Made by a program: the position numbers and the translations under genes
Shown: positions 1-12,309 of the stretch, one piece after another
Position numbering within the stretch: position 1 is the stretch's first letter
Layout: each line of letters starts with the position of its first letter
Assembly: GCA_030272155.1 (NCBI GenBank)
Contig: CP126205.1
Span: 2,468,501 to 2,532,500, forward strand
Origin: Tetradesmus obliquus
Lineage: Eukaryota; Chlorophyta; Chlorophyceae; Sphaeropleales; Scenedesmaceae
Length of the DNA stretch: 64,000 bases
Direction of reading: 5' to 3'
Notes under the pieces: generated by a model
Told to the model about the DNA's origin: nothing
Databases searched by the model: none
Seen by the model: only the letters and a program-made list of their open reading frames with translations

Positions 1-567
1 AGCAGTGGCTATGTTTGAGCCTGCAAGCATGCAGCGGATTGCAGCTGTAGTTGACAACAGCATGTGAGTGTTTCAGCAGAGCCAGCATGCTGCAGCCTGG
101 TTGCAACGTGACAGGAGACAGGATGGTTGCTGCATGGACATACTTGTATGCTAAAACCAAATACTCCAAACATTGCTCGTTTGTCTCGTCGGTGCTGGCC
201 GACTTGCATGAACGTGAATGTTGCATGCCTCTACTGCTGCTACGGTACTGTGTGGTGGAACGTTGGACATACGACGCCGCGAACCAATGCAGAAGACTAC
301 GAACTGCTGGTGTTTTTTTCAGTCCTGTAGGTTACAGAGTCGCAGCATTGGTCGCTGTTATGCACAACTGCCGTCGCGGGCGCCACGTCATGCCATGCCA
401 ATGCATGCGACATTGCTCTTCGAGCCAAGTATGCTCGGCCAGACCGTGTTGCATTCATTGTTTTTGGACTTCTGATGTTGATATCATATTTATTGTACAG
501 CATTTACCAGCAGTAGCATCACCGACAGCAGCAGCAGCGGCCACTGCTCCAGGCTCCCGCAGCAACC
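1..567. other. 5' flank of the EI24-like gene, no gene seen
   Basis: Open frames in this stretch are short, overlap each other on both strands and show no recognisable domain. It presumably holds the promoter and 5' UTR of the gene that starts at 568. No TATA box, RNA gene or repeat could be supported. Confidence 0.4.
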
Positions 568-2258
568 ATGCCGCTCACTACAGCAGGCCTCATCAGCGGC
601 TGGACGTACCCTCTCCGCGGTATTTTAATTCTCTCGAAGGCGCCCGAGCTCCGTAGCAAGGTCAGCCACTTCCTGATCAGCATCACAGCCACCTCTGCTG
701 CCACCAGTGCAGCGTGGCTGTGGTTCTTCTACAGCCGCCATGTGCAGTTCATCTCCCAGCTATTTGGCATGGCAGGAGGCAGCTTGCTGGCCCATTTTGC
801 AGCTGGGGTGGTAGTGCTGGCAGAGTCAACGCTACCAGTGTACCTACTGTTCTCCAGGCAGTTTAACCAGCTGCAAGGACAGCTGTTTGATGCCACGCTG
901 CAGCTGCAAGGCGTCACAATCTCCCCAATGCAGCCCAAAGAACAGCAGGCACTGGCAGCAGCAGTGTTCCAGCTGCAGCAGCAGCGTGCCGCCGCAAAAG
1001 CAGCAGCAAAGGAGGCCTGGCGCAAGGGTGGTCTCGCCAGCAAGGCAACACAGCTACTGCTCGGAGGCGTGACAGACATCGGATCCTTTGCTACTCAGCT
1101 GCTGCTCAAGCCGCAGCCGCATGGGGAGGGTCTGTTGGTGCGTGAGGCACGGAGCCTCATCACTGCTGCTGCTGGCGCGCTGCTGCCGCCGCTGCTGCCG
1201 CTGCTGGCGCTGCGTGACAGCGGCGCTGCTGCGGTGCGGCTGCTGTCAAAGTACTGGGACCGCAAGGGCGTGCCGCGCGATGCAGGTGAGGGGCTGGTTT
1301 TTTGCAGGTATTGTTGCTGGTTGATGTTGAGTGTGTTTGCGCTCTGCATGTAGTTCTGCAGCAACATTTGAGCAGCCATGCATGCGCTGTTCACCAGGAC
1401 CATGCGCAGCATGGAAGCAGCACAGATGATGTGTCCACCTGCATTGTTGCCAGGCGGCTCCTGCTCAGCGTTCATCATACGCAATGCTAGGTCACTCGTG
1501 GCCTGGCAGCGCTCTGGCGAGCTGCGCAGCTTCAGGATGCTCAACCTCCTCCTTGTTCAACTTCCCTCTTGCTCATCCACACACCGCAACATTGCTGCCC
1601 TGCTGCCTGCAATGCACTGCAGACTCGCGGTCCCTTGTAGCCATGCAGCGCTCCTGCGCGCTGCGCAGCTTTGGCCTGGTGGCTGCAGTTGCACCACGGG
1701 CTGCTGAATGTCAAACCTACTGTACCTCTGCCCTGCCGCCTGCAATGCACTGCAGATTCACGGTCCCTTGTAGCCAAGCAGCGCTCTGGCGAGCTGCGCA
1801 GCTTCGGCCTGGTGGCCGGCACCCTTGGCGGCCTGCCCTGCTCGCCTGGTTCCTGGGGCTGAGTAACATGAACTTCACCGCACTTCTTCTCTGCTGCACT
1901 GCAGACTCTCGCTCACTTGTGGCCAGGCAGCGCTCTGGAGAGATGCGCAGCTTTGGGCTGGTTGCCAGTGGGTTGGCATGGCTGCCGTTGCATAGCATGC
2001 TGCTCAATGATGACTGCTGTATCCCTTTCCTGTTGCCTGCCATGCACTGCAGACTCTCGCTCCCTTGTGGCCAAGCAGCGCTCTGGCGAGCTGCGCAGCT
2101 TCGGCCTGGTGGCCGGCACCCTTGGCGGCCTGCCCCTGCTAAACTGGTTCCTGGGCTTGAGCAACATGGTGGGGGCGGCACTGCTGGCGGCTGACATGGA
2201 GAAGAAGCGGGGGCCGGTGTTTGTGGGGCATGCTAGCGCCCCGTGGGGTGCACACTAG
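568..2258 (+). CDS. EI24/RRT8-like multi-pass membrane protein
   Basis: Two-exon model: 568-1285 and 2053-2258, total 924 nt, 307 residues. Exon 1 ends at a GTGAGG donor in phase 1 and exon 2 follows a CTGCAG acceptor; the join stays in frame to TAG at 2256-2258. The protein opens with TTAGLISGWTYPLRG, followed by hydrophobic segments around residues 31-55, 65-95 and 190-215, and ends with a segment containing LRSFGLVAGTLGGLPLLNWF and then a short basic stretch (MEKKRGP). This order (YPxxG start, large internal loop, final segment plus 'GAALLAADMEKK') resembles the EI24/etoposide-induced and yeast RRT8/LDS (lipid-droplet/outer spore wall) family, which are integral membrane proteins of the ER or lipid droplets; exact function is unknown. 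The intron contains four decayed copies of exon 2, so the true acceptor is inferred from the only copy whose frame stays open. Convergent with the MYND pseudogene downstream. Confidence 0.65.
1487..1968 (+). repeat. Four decayed tandem copies of the EI24-like last exon inside the intron
   Basis: Copies of the start of exon 2 (coding DSRSLVAKQRSGELRSFG or close variants) lie at about 1487-1545, 1601-1681, 1730-1870 and 1885-1968, ahead of the intact copy at 2033-2258. Spacing is about 130-150 bp. Three copies keep the CTGCAG acceptor in front. The third extends furthest but is shifted out of frame at the 'LPLLNWF' position and ends in a stop. Divergence between copies argues against a sequencing or assembly duplicate. 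Confidence 0.8.
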
Positions 2259-2309
2259 CTCATCTGCCAGCAGCAAGAGTGATCGATGCATGCGACTGGC
2301 AGTGCGACA

Positions 2310-2670
2310 GGGTTTGGTTGTTGCGAATGAGCTTGGAAGCCTACCGCTGCTCAGCTGGTTCCTGGGGCTCAGCAACAGAAGCAAGGGCCGGTGTTTGCGG
2401 GTCGCACAAGTGCACCTTGGGGTGCACACTAGCTGGCTTGCCGGCAGCAAGAGTGGTTGCTGCATGCAGCAGGGCAATACAGTCGGATTTTGATTGTTGC
2501 AGATGGGCTTGGCAGCCTGCTCCACTGGTGCGTGGGACTGCGAGTGAGCAGCATGGCTATTGGCTGGTGCAGAAGCAAGGGCCGGTCTTCCATCATCATG
2601 TTACCCATCAAGCCAAAACATCAACGCCAAGGGCCGGGCTTTGTGAGACAAGCTAGCGTTCTTGGTGCCT
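2310..2670 (+). repeat. Decayed 3' copies of the EI24-like last exon and its 3' UTR
   Basis: Segments at about 2326-2400 and 2500-2665 repeat the second half of exon 2 (GGTTCCTGGGGCT.AGCAAC and the GGGCCGGTGTTTG tail), and the sequence around the stop (GGGGTGCACACTAGCT) recurs at 2418-2435. Frames are broken. They are downstream members of the same local duplication array. Confidence 0.6.
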
Positions 2671-3578
2671 GTTGTCAGCTGGCGTCGGCAGCTGCGGCAG
2701 CTGTGCCACGGCTGCTCAGCAAATGTGACTTATAGACAAGGTTGCTTGTGTAGTCTGTGATTTGCAGCGCTCTGCTGTTGCTGTGCACTGCTCTGTGGTT
2801 GCAGAACCCTGAGTAACACATGACATGCTCGGTGCTTGCCTATAGCCAGCACACTCGCAGAGAAACACTGTTGGGTGTTGGATTAAGGTAAAAGTTATCT
2901 GGGGCACGTCCTTATCGTTTTCAGTCCGGCTGCCTTTGTGTGAAAAAGTGAAAAGTATCTGGATACACCCAACCCCTACACACGCGTCTGCGATTACGAG
3001 CTTGAACACCCCGTGCTTTCATGGAAGCTAATCTTTGTGGTGGAGATTGAGGGAAGTTGTTGCAACGCTGTCAAGCGTGTGCAGGCGATGTGGCCGTCAA
3101 ATGTCACAAGGTAACAAATCCAGTGCTACACTTGGCCCTGGCGTGGCTGCTGTATGCATGCTGAGTGCATGCTGCCACCCTCGGAAAGTAAGCTGACAGC
3201 TTGTTCCTGCGCTTGGGATTTTTGATTGCCTTCTGAAGTTGTAGAATGCATGCCTGTGTAGAATCACATGTAAGTCCAGTTGAACACCATGCAGGAATCA
3301 TGACCTTGAAGCTTGCTTTGATATGCACACAAATCAGTGCGTACAACTAGCCGCCCGAACAAATGTTGTTTCATGCCCGACACATACTTCAAACAAAGAG
3401 CGCTAGTCAATCAGCAGCGAGATGACAGGATGAAACATGAAACATAAAACATGGAAGGCCGGCGCCATGCGAAAACAAAGAACAATTGCTGCTGCAGCAT
3501 TGGCTGTCACACAACAGCCGTGCTGTCTCCTGATAATCTTGATAGGCTGCCACTGCTGCTGTTGCTGGATGATCTTAC
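2671..3578. other. Gene-poor stretch between convergent genes
   Basis: No open frame with recognisable content on either strand. The stretch would hold the 3' UTR of the EI24-like gene. A TGTAA motif, the usual chlorophyte poly(A) signal, occurs at 3269-3273, but it lies about 1 kb beyond the stop and may be chance. Confidence 0.35.
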
Positions 3579-3914
3579 TCTGACTACGATAGTCAGGTGC
3601 AGCAACGGCACAGAGGCGCATCTGACTACGATAGTCAGGTGCAGCAACGGCACAGAGGCGCATCTGACTACGATAGTCAGGTGCAGCAACGGCACAGAGG
3701 CGCATCTGACTACGATAGTCAGGTGCAGCAACGGCACAGAGGCGCATCTGACTACGATAGTCAGGTGCAGCAACGGCACAGAGGCGCATCTGACTACGAT
3801 AGTCAGGTGCAGCAACGGCACAGAGGCGCATCTGACTACGATAGTCAGGTGCAGCAACGGCACAGAGGCGCATCTGACTACGATAGTCAGGTGCAGCAAC
3901 GGCACAGAGGCGCA
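3579..3914. repeat. Perfect 42-bp x 8 minisatellite with hairpin in each unit
   Basis: Eight head-to-tail 42-bp units start at 3579, 3621, 3663, 3705, 3747, 3789, 3831 and 3873, with no differences seen between units. Each unit contains the inverted repeat CTGACTACGATAGTCAG (7-bp arms, CGA loop). Because 42 is a multiple of three, four of the six frames stay open through the array, which creates long spurious ORFs on both strands; none has a supported start, domain or splice context. The array lies about 110 bp beyond the stop of the MYND pseudogene, so it may be in its former 3' region. Confidence 0.95.
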
Positions 3915-4167
3915 TCACCAGCTGGCTGCTTCTGCTGCGGTTGCTACTGCTTCTGCTGTTGGCAGCCCAGCTCGTGTTAGCCATAGAGCGGATATACAGA
4001 GGTACTCATGGAGCCCTGCAGCAGCGCTAGGTGGCAGCTGCCGTGCCGTCTGCTGCTGCTGCTGCCACTGCTGCTGCTGCTGCTGCTGCTGCTGTTGGCT
4101 GGGTCTTGCTCCTGCATAGCGCCTTGTGCCACTTCCAGTGCTCCACCTGGCAGGCCTTGCAGCAGTA

Positions 4168-4198
<31 letters not shown>

Positions 4199-5105
4199 CA
4201 GGCAGTGACAAAGTCACAGTTGGCAATCACTTCACTTCACGTAGCGGTTATTTCAGAAAGTCCCAACGCATGCAGAGCAAATGCAGCACTTTGCACAAAA
4301 TCCAAGCCAGAAACACTTGACTGCCCCAGCACAACTAAAGGTGAGGGCTGGGGCCTTGCATACGGCAGAACAATATATGCATGACCACAGCACTTGATAG
4401 CATTGCTGCTTGCCAATGAATTGCAGGTTATCTGCTCACCTTGCCGCCCTGCACCTGCCAAACACACAGCTCTTGCCTCCCACCAGCAGCAGCTCACTGC
4501 GCTGCGCCAGGCTCACACAGCCAGGGTTGTTGCAGGCGCTGCTGGGCGGGATGCGGCCCGCCACTGCCTGCGCAAAGCCGCGCAGCTGCTGCGGCAGGCC
4601 TGCCTCCTGCATGTCTGCCAGCAGCTGCTGCGCTGTGCTGCTGTCTGCAGCTGCTGCTGCTGCATCTTTGCCAGGCAGGCTAACCAGTAGTGCTGCTGCT
4701 GCTGCTGCTGCCCCTTGCTCCCTCAGCTTTAGCAGGATATCTGCTGGCATAGCAATGACATCCAAGTGCTTGGATACTGACTCGACAGTTTCTTTGCACC
4801 AGTTCAGTTGCTCCACAAGATCGCGGTAGGCGGGTGACAGGCACTGCTGCGTGTCATTTACTTCAGGCTGCTCAAAGCCGCCAGGTGTTGGGGTTGCCTC
4901 AGGCTGCATAGCAGCCTCCAGCGCACTCGCTGTCACATACATGCAGCGACTCAGCAACGCTACCCACTGCGCTGCAGCCGCACCACCTGCTGCTGTTGCT
5001 GCCGCCAGCCTGAGGGGTTGCTGCTGGCTGGCTGTTGCTGCATCGGCCGAGCTGGGTGCCTCGTCAACAACGTCTGTGCTACTGCAGCTGCTACTGCTGC
5101 TGCTG

Positions 5106-5144
<39 letters not shown>

Positions 5145-6690
5145 TTGATAGCGTCAATCACCTTGCAGCATACACGGCTGAGGCTGACTGCCAGCTGTAT
5201 CTTCGCAAGCGGCCTCGGCTCATACTCCCCTGGGCACCATGCGTGCTTCAGGCAGCTCACTTGCACCGCAAAAAGCTGATCCAACAGCTGCCGCTGGCCA
5301 AGAGGCTGCTGCAGGGAGCTGCTGACCAGCTGCTGCAGGGACGCAGGATCTGCATTGCCAATCATGTCTGCAAGGCAGAATGCCGACATAGCAGCCTCAT
5401 CGCTCCCAAGCAACCCTTTTAGATGCTCGTGCCGTAGCGCTGCCTCAAAGGAAGACAACAGCATGCCTGGAATGCTGCTGCTGCTGCCGCTGCTGCTGCC
5501 ACTGCCGCCACCGCCGCTGCTGCCGCTGCTGCTGCAGATTGTGGCAAAGAGTGCTGCCAGGTACTCGCCACCTGCAGGCAGCACAAACAGTGGCATAACG
5601 ATTGCTGCTGATCATGTGGCGGCACATGTGAGTGCAGTGGCTTTGCTTTGAGCGCGGCAGATGCAGATGCAGACGCAGGTAGCATCGCTCAGTGCAGTGG
5701 CTTTTTTTAAGGGGGCAGATTTGGCGGATCGTGATGGCGCAGGTGAGTGCAGTGGCTTTGGTTTTGAGAGGGGCTGCATTGCATGCATCGCTAGTTGCTT
5801 GTTGTCTGCAAGCATGGGGCACAGCGTGTTGTTTACCAGCACACAAGGCATCACCAGCCGAACTAGCAGCAGCGGTGTCAAGGTTTTTATGCATGAGGAC
5901 ACCTGGTGCATGCTTCAAACTAGCTCCGAGAGTTGTTGCAAAAGCTTATAACAACCACATTGTCACGAACATGCTGACGCATACAACACAACACACAAAC
6001 TGCAGCAGCTGGCTGTGCTCGCCATCCGTCTTACCTCCTGTCGCCATCAGCAGCAGTAGCCCGGCCAACGTATCTGCCATCCCTCTGTCAACGTCACCAC
6101 TCTCACGCGCGCAGCTGGCCGGAGACAGCAGCACCTGCTGCAGGTGCGGCAGCAGCTGCAGCAGCACAGGCTGCAGCAGGCTCTGCTTCAATGAGGTTGC
6201 CAGGTTGCAGCTACCATCTGACAGCAGCCCCACAAGCTGCAGTAGCCCAGCCATGCAAGACAGCTGGCAGTTCACGTCACCAGCAAGCAGAATGCACTGC
6301 ACTTTCACAAGCGCCCACGGCAGCAGCAGGCCCTCAATCAAGCACCGTGCCGTCTGCTGCTGCTGGTGCTCCTGCTCGGTATTGGAGCTGGGCATGATGC
6401 TGCTTGCTGGCACAGGACAAGCCGTGCTTGCTCCTCTGCTGCTGCTGCTGCTGCTGCCGCTGCCATTACTGTCTTTCAAAGACTGCAGCACACCTCTGAT
6501 TGAGTACCACACAGCCTGCAGCACTTCACTGAGCAGCTGCAGCACGTCTTCTGTGGCGCTAGATGTGGCTAGCGGACTGACAGCAGCAGCCAGGGCAGCT
6601 GGGGATCTCAGCACCTGCTGCAGCTGCGGGAAGCCAGCCGCCTGCAGCAGTTGCGCTGTTGCACTGCTGCCTGCAGGCCCGCTGGCCCAC

Positions 6691-6722
<32 letters not shown>

Positions 6723-7618
6723 CGGCGGCTGTGAGCCGCCGCCACCCCTGCCACTGCCACTGCCACTACCACTGCCACGGCTGCTGCTGCGCAGCAGGCA
6801 TGCCAGGTGCTGTGCGTACACAGCATGTGAAGGTGCAAGCAGCCGCAGCACGCCTGATGACTGCAGCAGCTGCTGCACTGCTGAGTTACACTGCTGCAAG
6901 TGTTTGGATCAGGCAATAGCGCCTCTGTATGTAGGATCCTGCACAGCTCCTGGGACATAAGTATTGCTCAAAGCATATCCTGGTGTGTTTGTGCATTAGC
7001 CAGCACTGCGGCAGCCAGGCGGGCGGCAGGCAGGGCAGTGCTGCTTGACTGCCTGCTGCTGCGGAGCCAGCTGTGGCTGCTGCTGCTGCTGCTGCTGTCG
7101 CGGCCGCTGTCGCTGCTGCTGCTGCTGCTGCTGACTTGTGGCCATACATTGGCCAAGCCTTGCACCAGCTGGAGCTCTGCCGTTGCGAGACCCATCACAG
7201 CGCTGGTAAAGCGTGGGTCTGGTTGCTGCTGCTGCTGCTTCTGCTGCTGCTGCTCCAGCATGCCAGCTGCTGGCGTGCAGGCGGCAGGCAGCACTGCCAG
7301 CAGCGCTGCACAGCATGACAACAGCACGACCGCTCAGCACCGCTCAGCCATCAAGTGTCTGGTACAAGTCTTTGACACAGCCTGTGACCTGCTTGCACAG
7401 CACATGACCGCTTTGAAAGCAGAGGTATGCTCAATGTGTCACAATGCAGCAGTAGATTGTTGCCGTTGGGTGAAGCAGTCAGATTAGACCATCTGACGAC
7501 TTTGCTGGGCACAAACAACAACTATACTAATGCAGGTCAGTAGCAGCAGCTGCTGCCCAGATTCGGCCTCCTTGTGACTCTGCTGGACACAACCATCTTA
7601 TTGCAGGTTCAGCAGTAG

Positions 7619-7620
7619 CT

Positions 7621-7688
<68 letters not shown>
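7619..7688. repeat. (CAG)n microsatellite
   Basis: About 70 bp of nearly pure CAG on the + strand, lying in or just past the exon 1 / intron 1 boundary of MYND paralogue A. On the minus strand it reads as CTG/TGC. It produces the poly-Cys and poly-Leu shadow frames here. Confidence 0.9.
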
Positions 7689-7690
<2 letters not shown>

Positions 7691-7902
7691 TTAACTGTGA
7701 TGGTATGATGACTCCGTGCTGCTACAGCCATGCTGTGCTGCGCACCTGCTGACTGTACCGCCACAGCGACTTCCACCTGACCATGCCTGTTGCTGATGAG
7801 GGATTGAACGTCACTGCCGACATGTGAGGTTGCAATGGCGTGTAATCCTTCACAGCACCGTTCTATGCACTGAAGGGCACGCGTGTGTGCTGACAGGCTG
7901 CT

Positions 7903-7928
7903 GTTGCTGCTGCCGCTGCTGCTGCTGC

Positions 7929-7983
<55 letters not shown>

Positions 7984-8042
7984 GCTGCTGCTGCTGCTGC
8001 TGCTGCTGCTGCCGCTGCTGCTGCTGCTGCTGCTGCTGCTGC

Positions 8043-8087
<45 letters not shown>
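7903..8087. repeat. (CTG)n/(CCG) interrupted microsatellite, poly-Ser on the minus strand
   Basis: About 185 bp of CTG triplets interrupted by CCG at nearly regular intervals. In MYND paralogue A it codes for a Ser run of about 60 residues with single Gly interruptions. Paralogue B has only a five-residue Ser run at the same place, so the expansion happened after the duplication. Confidence 0.9.
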
Positions 8088-8350
8088 GCCCCTGTGTAAG
8101 CAAAGCTAATCCTTTGGTAGCCGCTTCCGCCGCAGCTCGCAACAGCGCCAAACTTTCTGCTGAGCTGATGTCAGCTATGACCACCGTTGCAACATCGGCC
8201 AATTGGCCGATAGTTAGCCAGCTGGGTGGATTTCGGAAAGGCTCTGTACAGCCTCGGCTGCTGCTTTCCGAAGGTTTCGATGTCACCAGCAGTAAGAGCT
8301 TGCAGTGTGCTGTGTATCTCAGCAGAAGGCGTCAGCTTAGGGAGCGGCAT

Positions 8351-9135
8351 GCTGCTGTGCTTGCAGCTCGCAATGGGAAGCAGCGAAGCCCCGCTTCTTG
8401 GTGCTGACGATGAGTTCTGGCGCGTAAAACTTTTCGCGGTAGAATGACTTATAGCAGCAGTTTTTTCATAGCAGTTTTTTCATCATCCTTTGGTGCTATC
8501 GTAGTAAGTCGTCGCAGCGTGCTTCAATGTCCACATGTTTGTCCTAGGTTGTCCTAAGGTCCTTGGGCAGAACTTAGACCTTGTTCGCATTTGACCATCA
8601 GCAGAAGCAGGTGCAGCATTGCACCCGAAGGAGTTCAAACAATGCACAAATGCATCAGAGTAATCGCCTGCGGGATATTTTTGTTGCGACCCTGCCCTCT
8701 GCGCTCTGTTGCTTCGCTTCATGATCAGAACGACACGTTCAACTTTGAATGGTCAACTTTGAGCATGTGCACGGTTCGTACACTCGCTGCACCATGAGCT
8801 TACGAGTATCATCTAAGGTGTCTGCTGACTGATATTCACTGGTCTGCTGCTGCTGTTGCTGCTGCCGAACATCACGCCGTGCCCAGTGGGTCAGCACTGC
8901 TGATGATCAGCAGATGATCTGCACGACCAGCTGGCCAGCAGCTGCAACCCACTCAATGATTGCAAATTCAGACTCTGCTCGTTTATCCAAAACTAGCACT
9001 GAACAACACCTAAGCCCTTCGGCAGCACTGCATTGCTGCTGCCATACCCTCTGTTGCTGCTGTGGGGCGGGGTTTCTCAATGCTTGCAGGACCAGCCACA
9101 TCTCGGAATAGCCGTGGAGCTAATGAGCAGCAGCT
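8351..9135. other. Spacer between the two MYND paralogues
   Basis: No frame with recognisable content. The stretch combines the 5' flank of paralogue A and the 3' flank of paralogue B. A short poly-T-rich part around 8460-8490 contains two close repeats of CATAGCAGTTTTTTCAT-like sequence. No RNA gene was seen. Confidence 0.35.
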
Positions 9136-9270
9136 CTAGATTGCCGCTTCCTTTTCCTCTTCTGCCACGGCTGCTGCTGCTGCTGCTGTTGTGGCTGCCG
9201 GCTGCGCCTTGCTCCGGCACAGCGCCTTGTGCCACTTCCAGTGCTCCACCTGGCATGCCTTGCAGCAGTA

Positions 9271-9315
<45 letters not shown>

Positions 9316-10669
9316 TTTTATACGAGGAGCAAGCAGCACGTCATGTCACTTGACGGTGATGTGCTGTTGTGCAGCAAAGAGTTAGTGGGAGAACCCAATG
9401 CATCAAACACAATGTTTGAAGCAGGGTAGCCAAACATTCAGCCAGTGCTCACATGGTACAGGTAGGCAGACCAGGCAGGGAACTCCATCTGCTGCGTCTG
9501 AACAATGACGTTCTCAATCATGAATGTGTCAAGGCATTCTGTCATTTGAGCAGCTTGCTGATACTGTCACAGGTGGTTCAGCAGCTGCAAGCAGTGCACA
9601 GCTTTTCTCGTTTGTCAACATGCATTAGAAAGCTTATCTAAGCTCACCTTGCCGCCTTGCAGCCATTACACACGCAGCTCTTGCCTCCCACCAGCAGCAG
9701 CTCACTGCACTGCGCCAGGCTCACACAGCCAGGGTTGTTGCAGGCGCTGCTGAGCGGGATGCGGCCCGCCACTGCCTGCGCAAAGGCGCGCAGCTGCTGC
9801 GGCAGGCCTGCCTCCTGCATGCCTGCCAGCAGCTGCAGCGCTGTGCTGCTGCCTGCAGCAGCTGCTGAATTGTCATGCATCTCACCAAGCAGTGCTGCTG
9901 CTGCTGCCGCCTGCTCCCTCAGCTGCAGCAGCATGTCTGCCGGCATACCCTTTACATTCATATAGTGGGCCAGCGCATGTACACTATCCTTGCACCACTT
10001 TACTGCATTCAACCACGAGCAGGTTGTCCCCTGCACAGTAGCTCCTTCTGAAGCAGCAGAGGCAAGTGCCTGCGCCCCGCAGGCAGCCTTCAGCGCACTT
10101 GCTGCCACAAACAGGCAGCGGCTCAGCAGCGCCACCCACTGCGCTGCAGCAGCACTCCCTGCTGCTGCTGCTGCTGATGCTGCTGATGCTTGTGCTTCAG
10201 CCTGGTGGGCCTCTGTTGTTGTTCCTGGCTGCTGTTCCTGGCTGCCTGCGGCTGCAAGGCTGCTGTTTGCACTGCTCGCTGTACTGTTGCTGCTGCTGCT
10301 GCTGCCGCGGCCGTCAGGTGCTGGCTGGAATGGGTCTATCAATGCATCAATCACCATACAGCATACACCCCTGACGCAGTCTGCCAAGATCTGCACGCTT
10401 TCAAAGGTTACGAAGACGCTCAGGCACCATGCGTGCTTCAAGCACGTCACCTCCAGCGCAAACAGCTGGTCCAGCAGCTGCTGCCCGCCACCGGGCTGCT
10501 GCCGGCAGCTGCGGACCAGCTGCTGCAGGCGGCTTGGAGTTTGAGCCATCGCGCTGGCAATGCCTCCTGCGGGTATAGCTGCCTCACAACGACTCGACCG
10601 CTCCTCAGACTCTTTCGGCCCTCGGCCGTGCCTCAGCGCTGCCTCAAAGGCACACAGAAGCATGCCGGG

Positions 10670-10713
<44 letters not shown>

Positions 10714-11362
10714 ATATCATGGATAAGAGTGCAGTGAAGAAGGCGTCATCTGCAGCAGGCATACAAGACATGTGACGGAGCAGGCGAGTAACAAGCATAC
10801 TGCGGCACAGTTAGATGGTATCGTTTGCTGTCTGGCTTGCAGCTTACTAAGGCTTGACTACTGTGGGCTATGCCGGCGCCACCTGCCCCAGCTGCTTTGG
10901 ATGCGCGTTGCCTCACAAGACGCCGAATATAAACCTACAGTATTGCAACAGCTTCAGCATGTGCCACATTGTTCACTGCACCACATGGAAACACGCCTAG
11001 CAAACCATGGCAGTTGGGTGTCCAATTGAGCGGGCCTCACCTCCGTCTGTCAGCAGCAGCAGCAGCTTCGCCAAGCCCTCTTCTAGCCAGCTGCCAACAC
11101 TGCCAGCTTTGCTGGTGCGGCTGGCTGGGTCTGCCATCACCTGCTGCAGGTGGGGCAGCAGCTGCAGCAGCACAGGCTGTAGCAGACTCTGCCTGATTGA
11201 GGCTGCCGCGTGGACGTCCTCCTCTTTTGACAGCACCCCCAGCAGATATATCAGTGCATACAGGCTGGATAATTGCCGAGGGGCCGGCCAGCCAGCCAGC
11301 AGCACGGACTGCACTGTAACCAGGGCCCATGGCTGCAGCAGGCCCCCAAGTAAGTACTGCAT

Positions 11363-11420
<58 letters not shown>

Positions 11421-11470
11421 GCAGAGTTGCAGCTGCCTTTGCAGCCTGGCATGCCGCTGCTTGCTGCGGA

Positions 11471-11505
<35 letters not shown>

Positions 11506-12259
11506 CACTACTGTCTTGAGTGGACACAGGCATGCGTGCAATGCTGCCCCAGACTACCTGCAGCACTCCACTCACCCACCGAATCCCATGTCCGTTGCTG
11601 AACGGCCCATCCATGGCGGCAGCCAGGGCAGCTGGGGATGCCAGCAGCTGCTGCAGCTGAGGGAAGCCAGCCGCCTGCAGCAGCTGTGCTGTTGCGCTGC
11701 TGCCAGCAGACCCACCGACCCATGTTGCTGCTGCTGCTGCTGCCTGTGACTGTGAGTCGCCCGCAATTGCATTAGTACCATGGCTGATGCTGGTGCGCAG
11801 CTGCCATGCCAGTTGCTGCAAGCACAGAGCATGCGCAGCAGCAAGCAGCCGCAGCATGTCTATCGATGACAGCAGCTGCAGCACCAGCGGAGTAAGGCTG
11901 CTGCGATCTACAATCACATGCTGCACAGCAGCGGCTGGCGCTCCATCATTTACCATGGCAGGTCCAAGGCTGCTTGATGCCTCTGCATAAATGGCTGTGC
12001 ACAGCTGCATTGCTGTGGTCAGTGCCCAGTTTATCTCCCACTGATCTGATGAGCTGGCCAGCACTGCCACAGCCAGGCGGACAGCTGGCAGGGCGACAAT
12101 GGGCAGCTGCTTGCTGCTGCTGAGCCAGCTTTTGCTGCTGCTGGTGGTGGTGCTGCTGCTGCTGCTGCTGCTGCTGCCTGCTGGCCACACGACTGCCAAG
12201 CTGTTAACCAGCTGGAGCTGTGATACTGCTAGCTTGATCCAAGCACTGGCAAGGCCTGG

Positions 12260-12309
<50 letters not shown>

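Larger units (their letters stand above)
4027..8350 (-). pseudogene. MYND zinc-finger protein paralogue A, decayed
   Basis: Same exon plan as the intact paralogue at 9136-13103. The homologous blocks are exon 1 (about 7750-8350), exon 2 (about 6017-7305), exon 3 (4440-5571) and exon 4 (4027-4168), with matching splice phases. Exon 4 encodes YCCKACQVEHWKWHKALC, the second half of a MYND finger; exon 3 encodes ACNNPGCVSLAQ and the rest of the first half. The copy is damaged. In exon 1 the frame changes between PRLYRAFP and the downstream block LADVATVVIADISSAES. In exon 2 a TGA near 6957 occupies a position that is TGG (Trp) in paralogue B, and the frame has shifted by about 6900. The third zinc cysteine of the CNGC knuckle is Phe (CVFGRC). 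Long Ser, Gln and Ala runs come from AGC/CAG/GCA expansions. An alternatively spliced but functional gene cannot be fully excluded because an intron could hide the exon 2 lesions. Confidence 0.7.

Noticed and set aside
3403-4119. Long frames on both strands through the 42-bp repeats (up to 222 residues)
   Set aside because: Forced by a repeat unit divisible by three; no start context, domain or splice support, and opposite strands are open equally.
5692-6960. 422-residue + strand frame
   Set aside because: Antisense shadow of the MYND paralogue A exons; its content is CAG/CTG-derived Ser, Cys and Leu runs.
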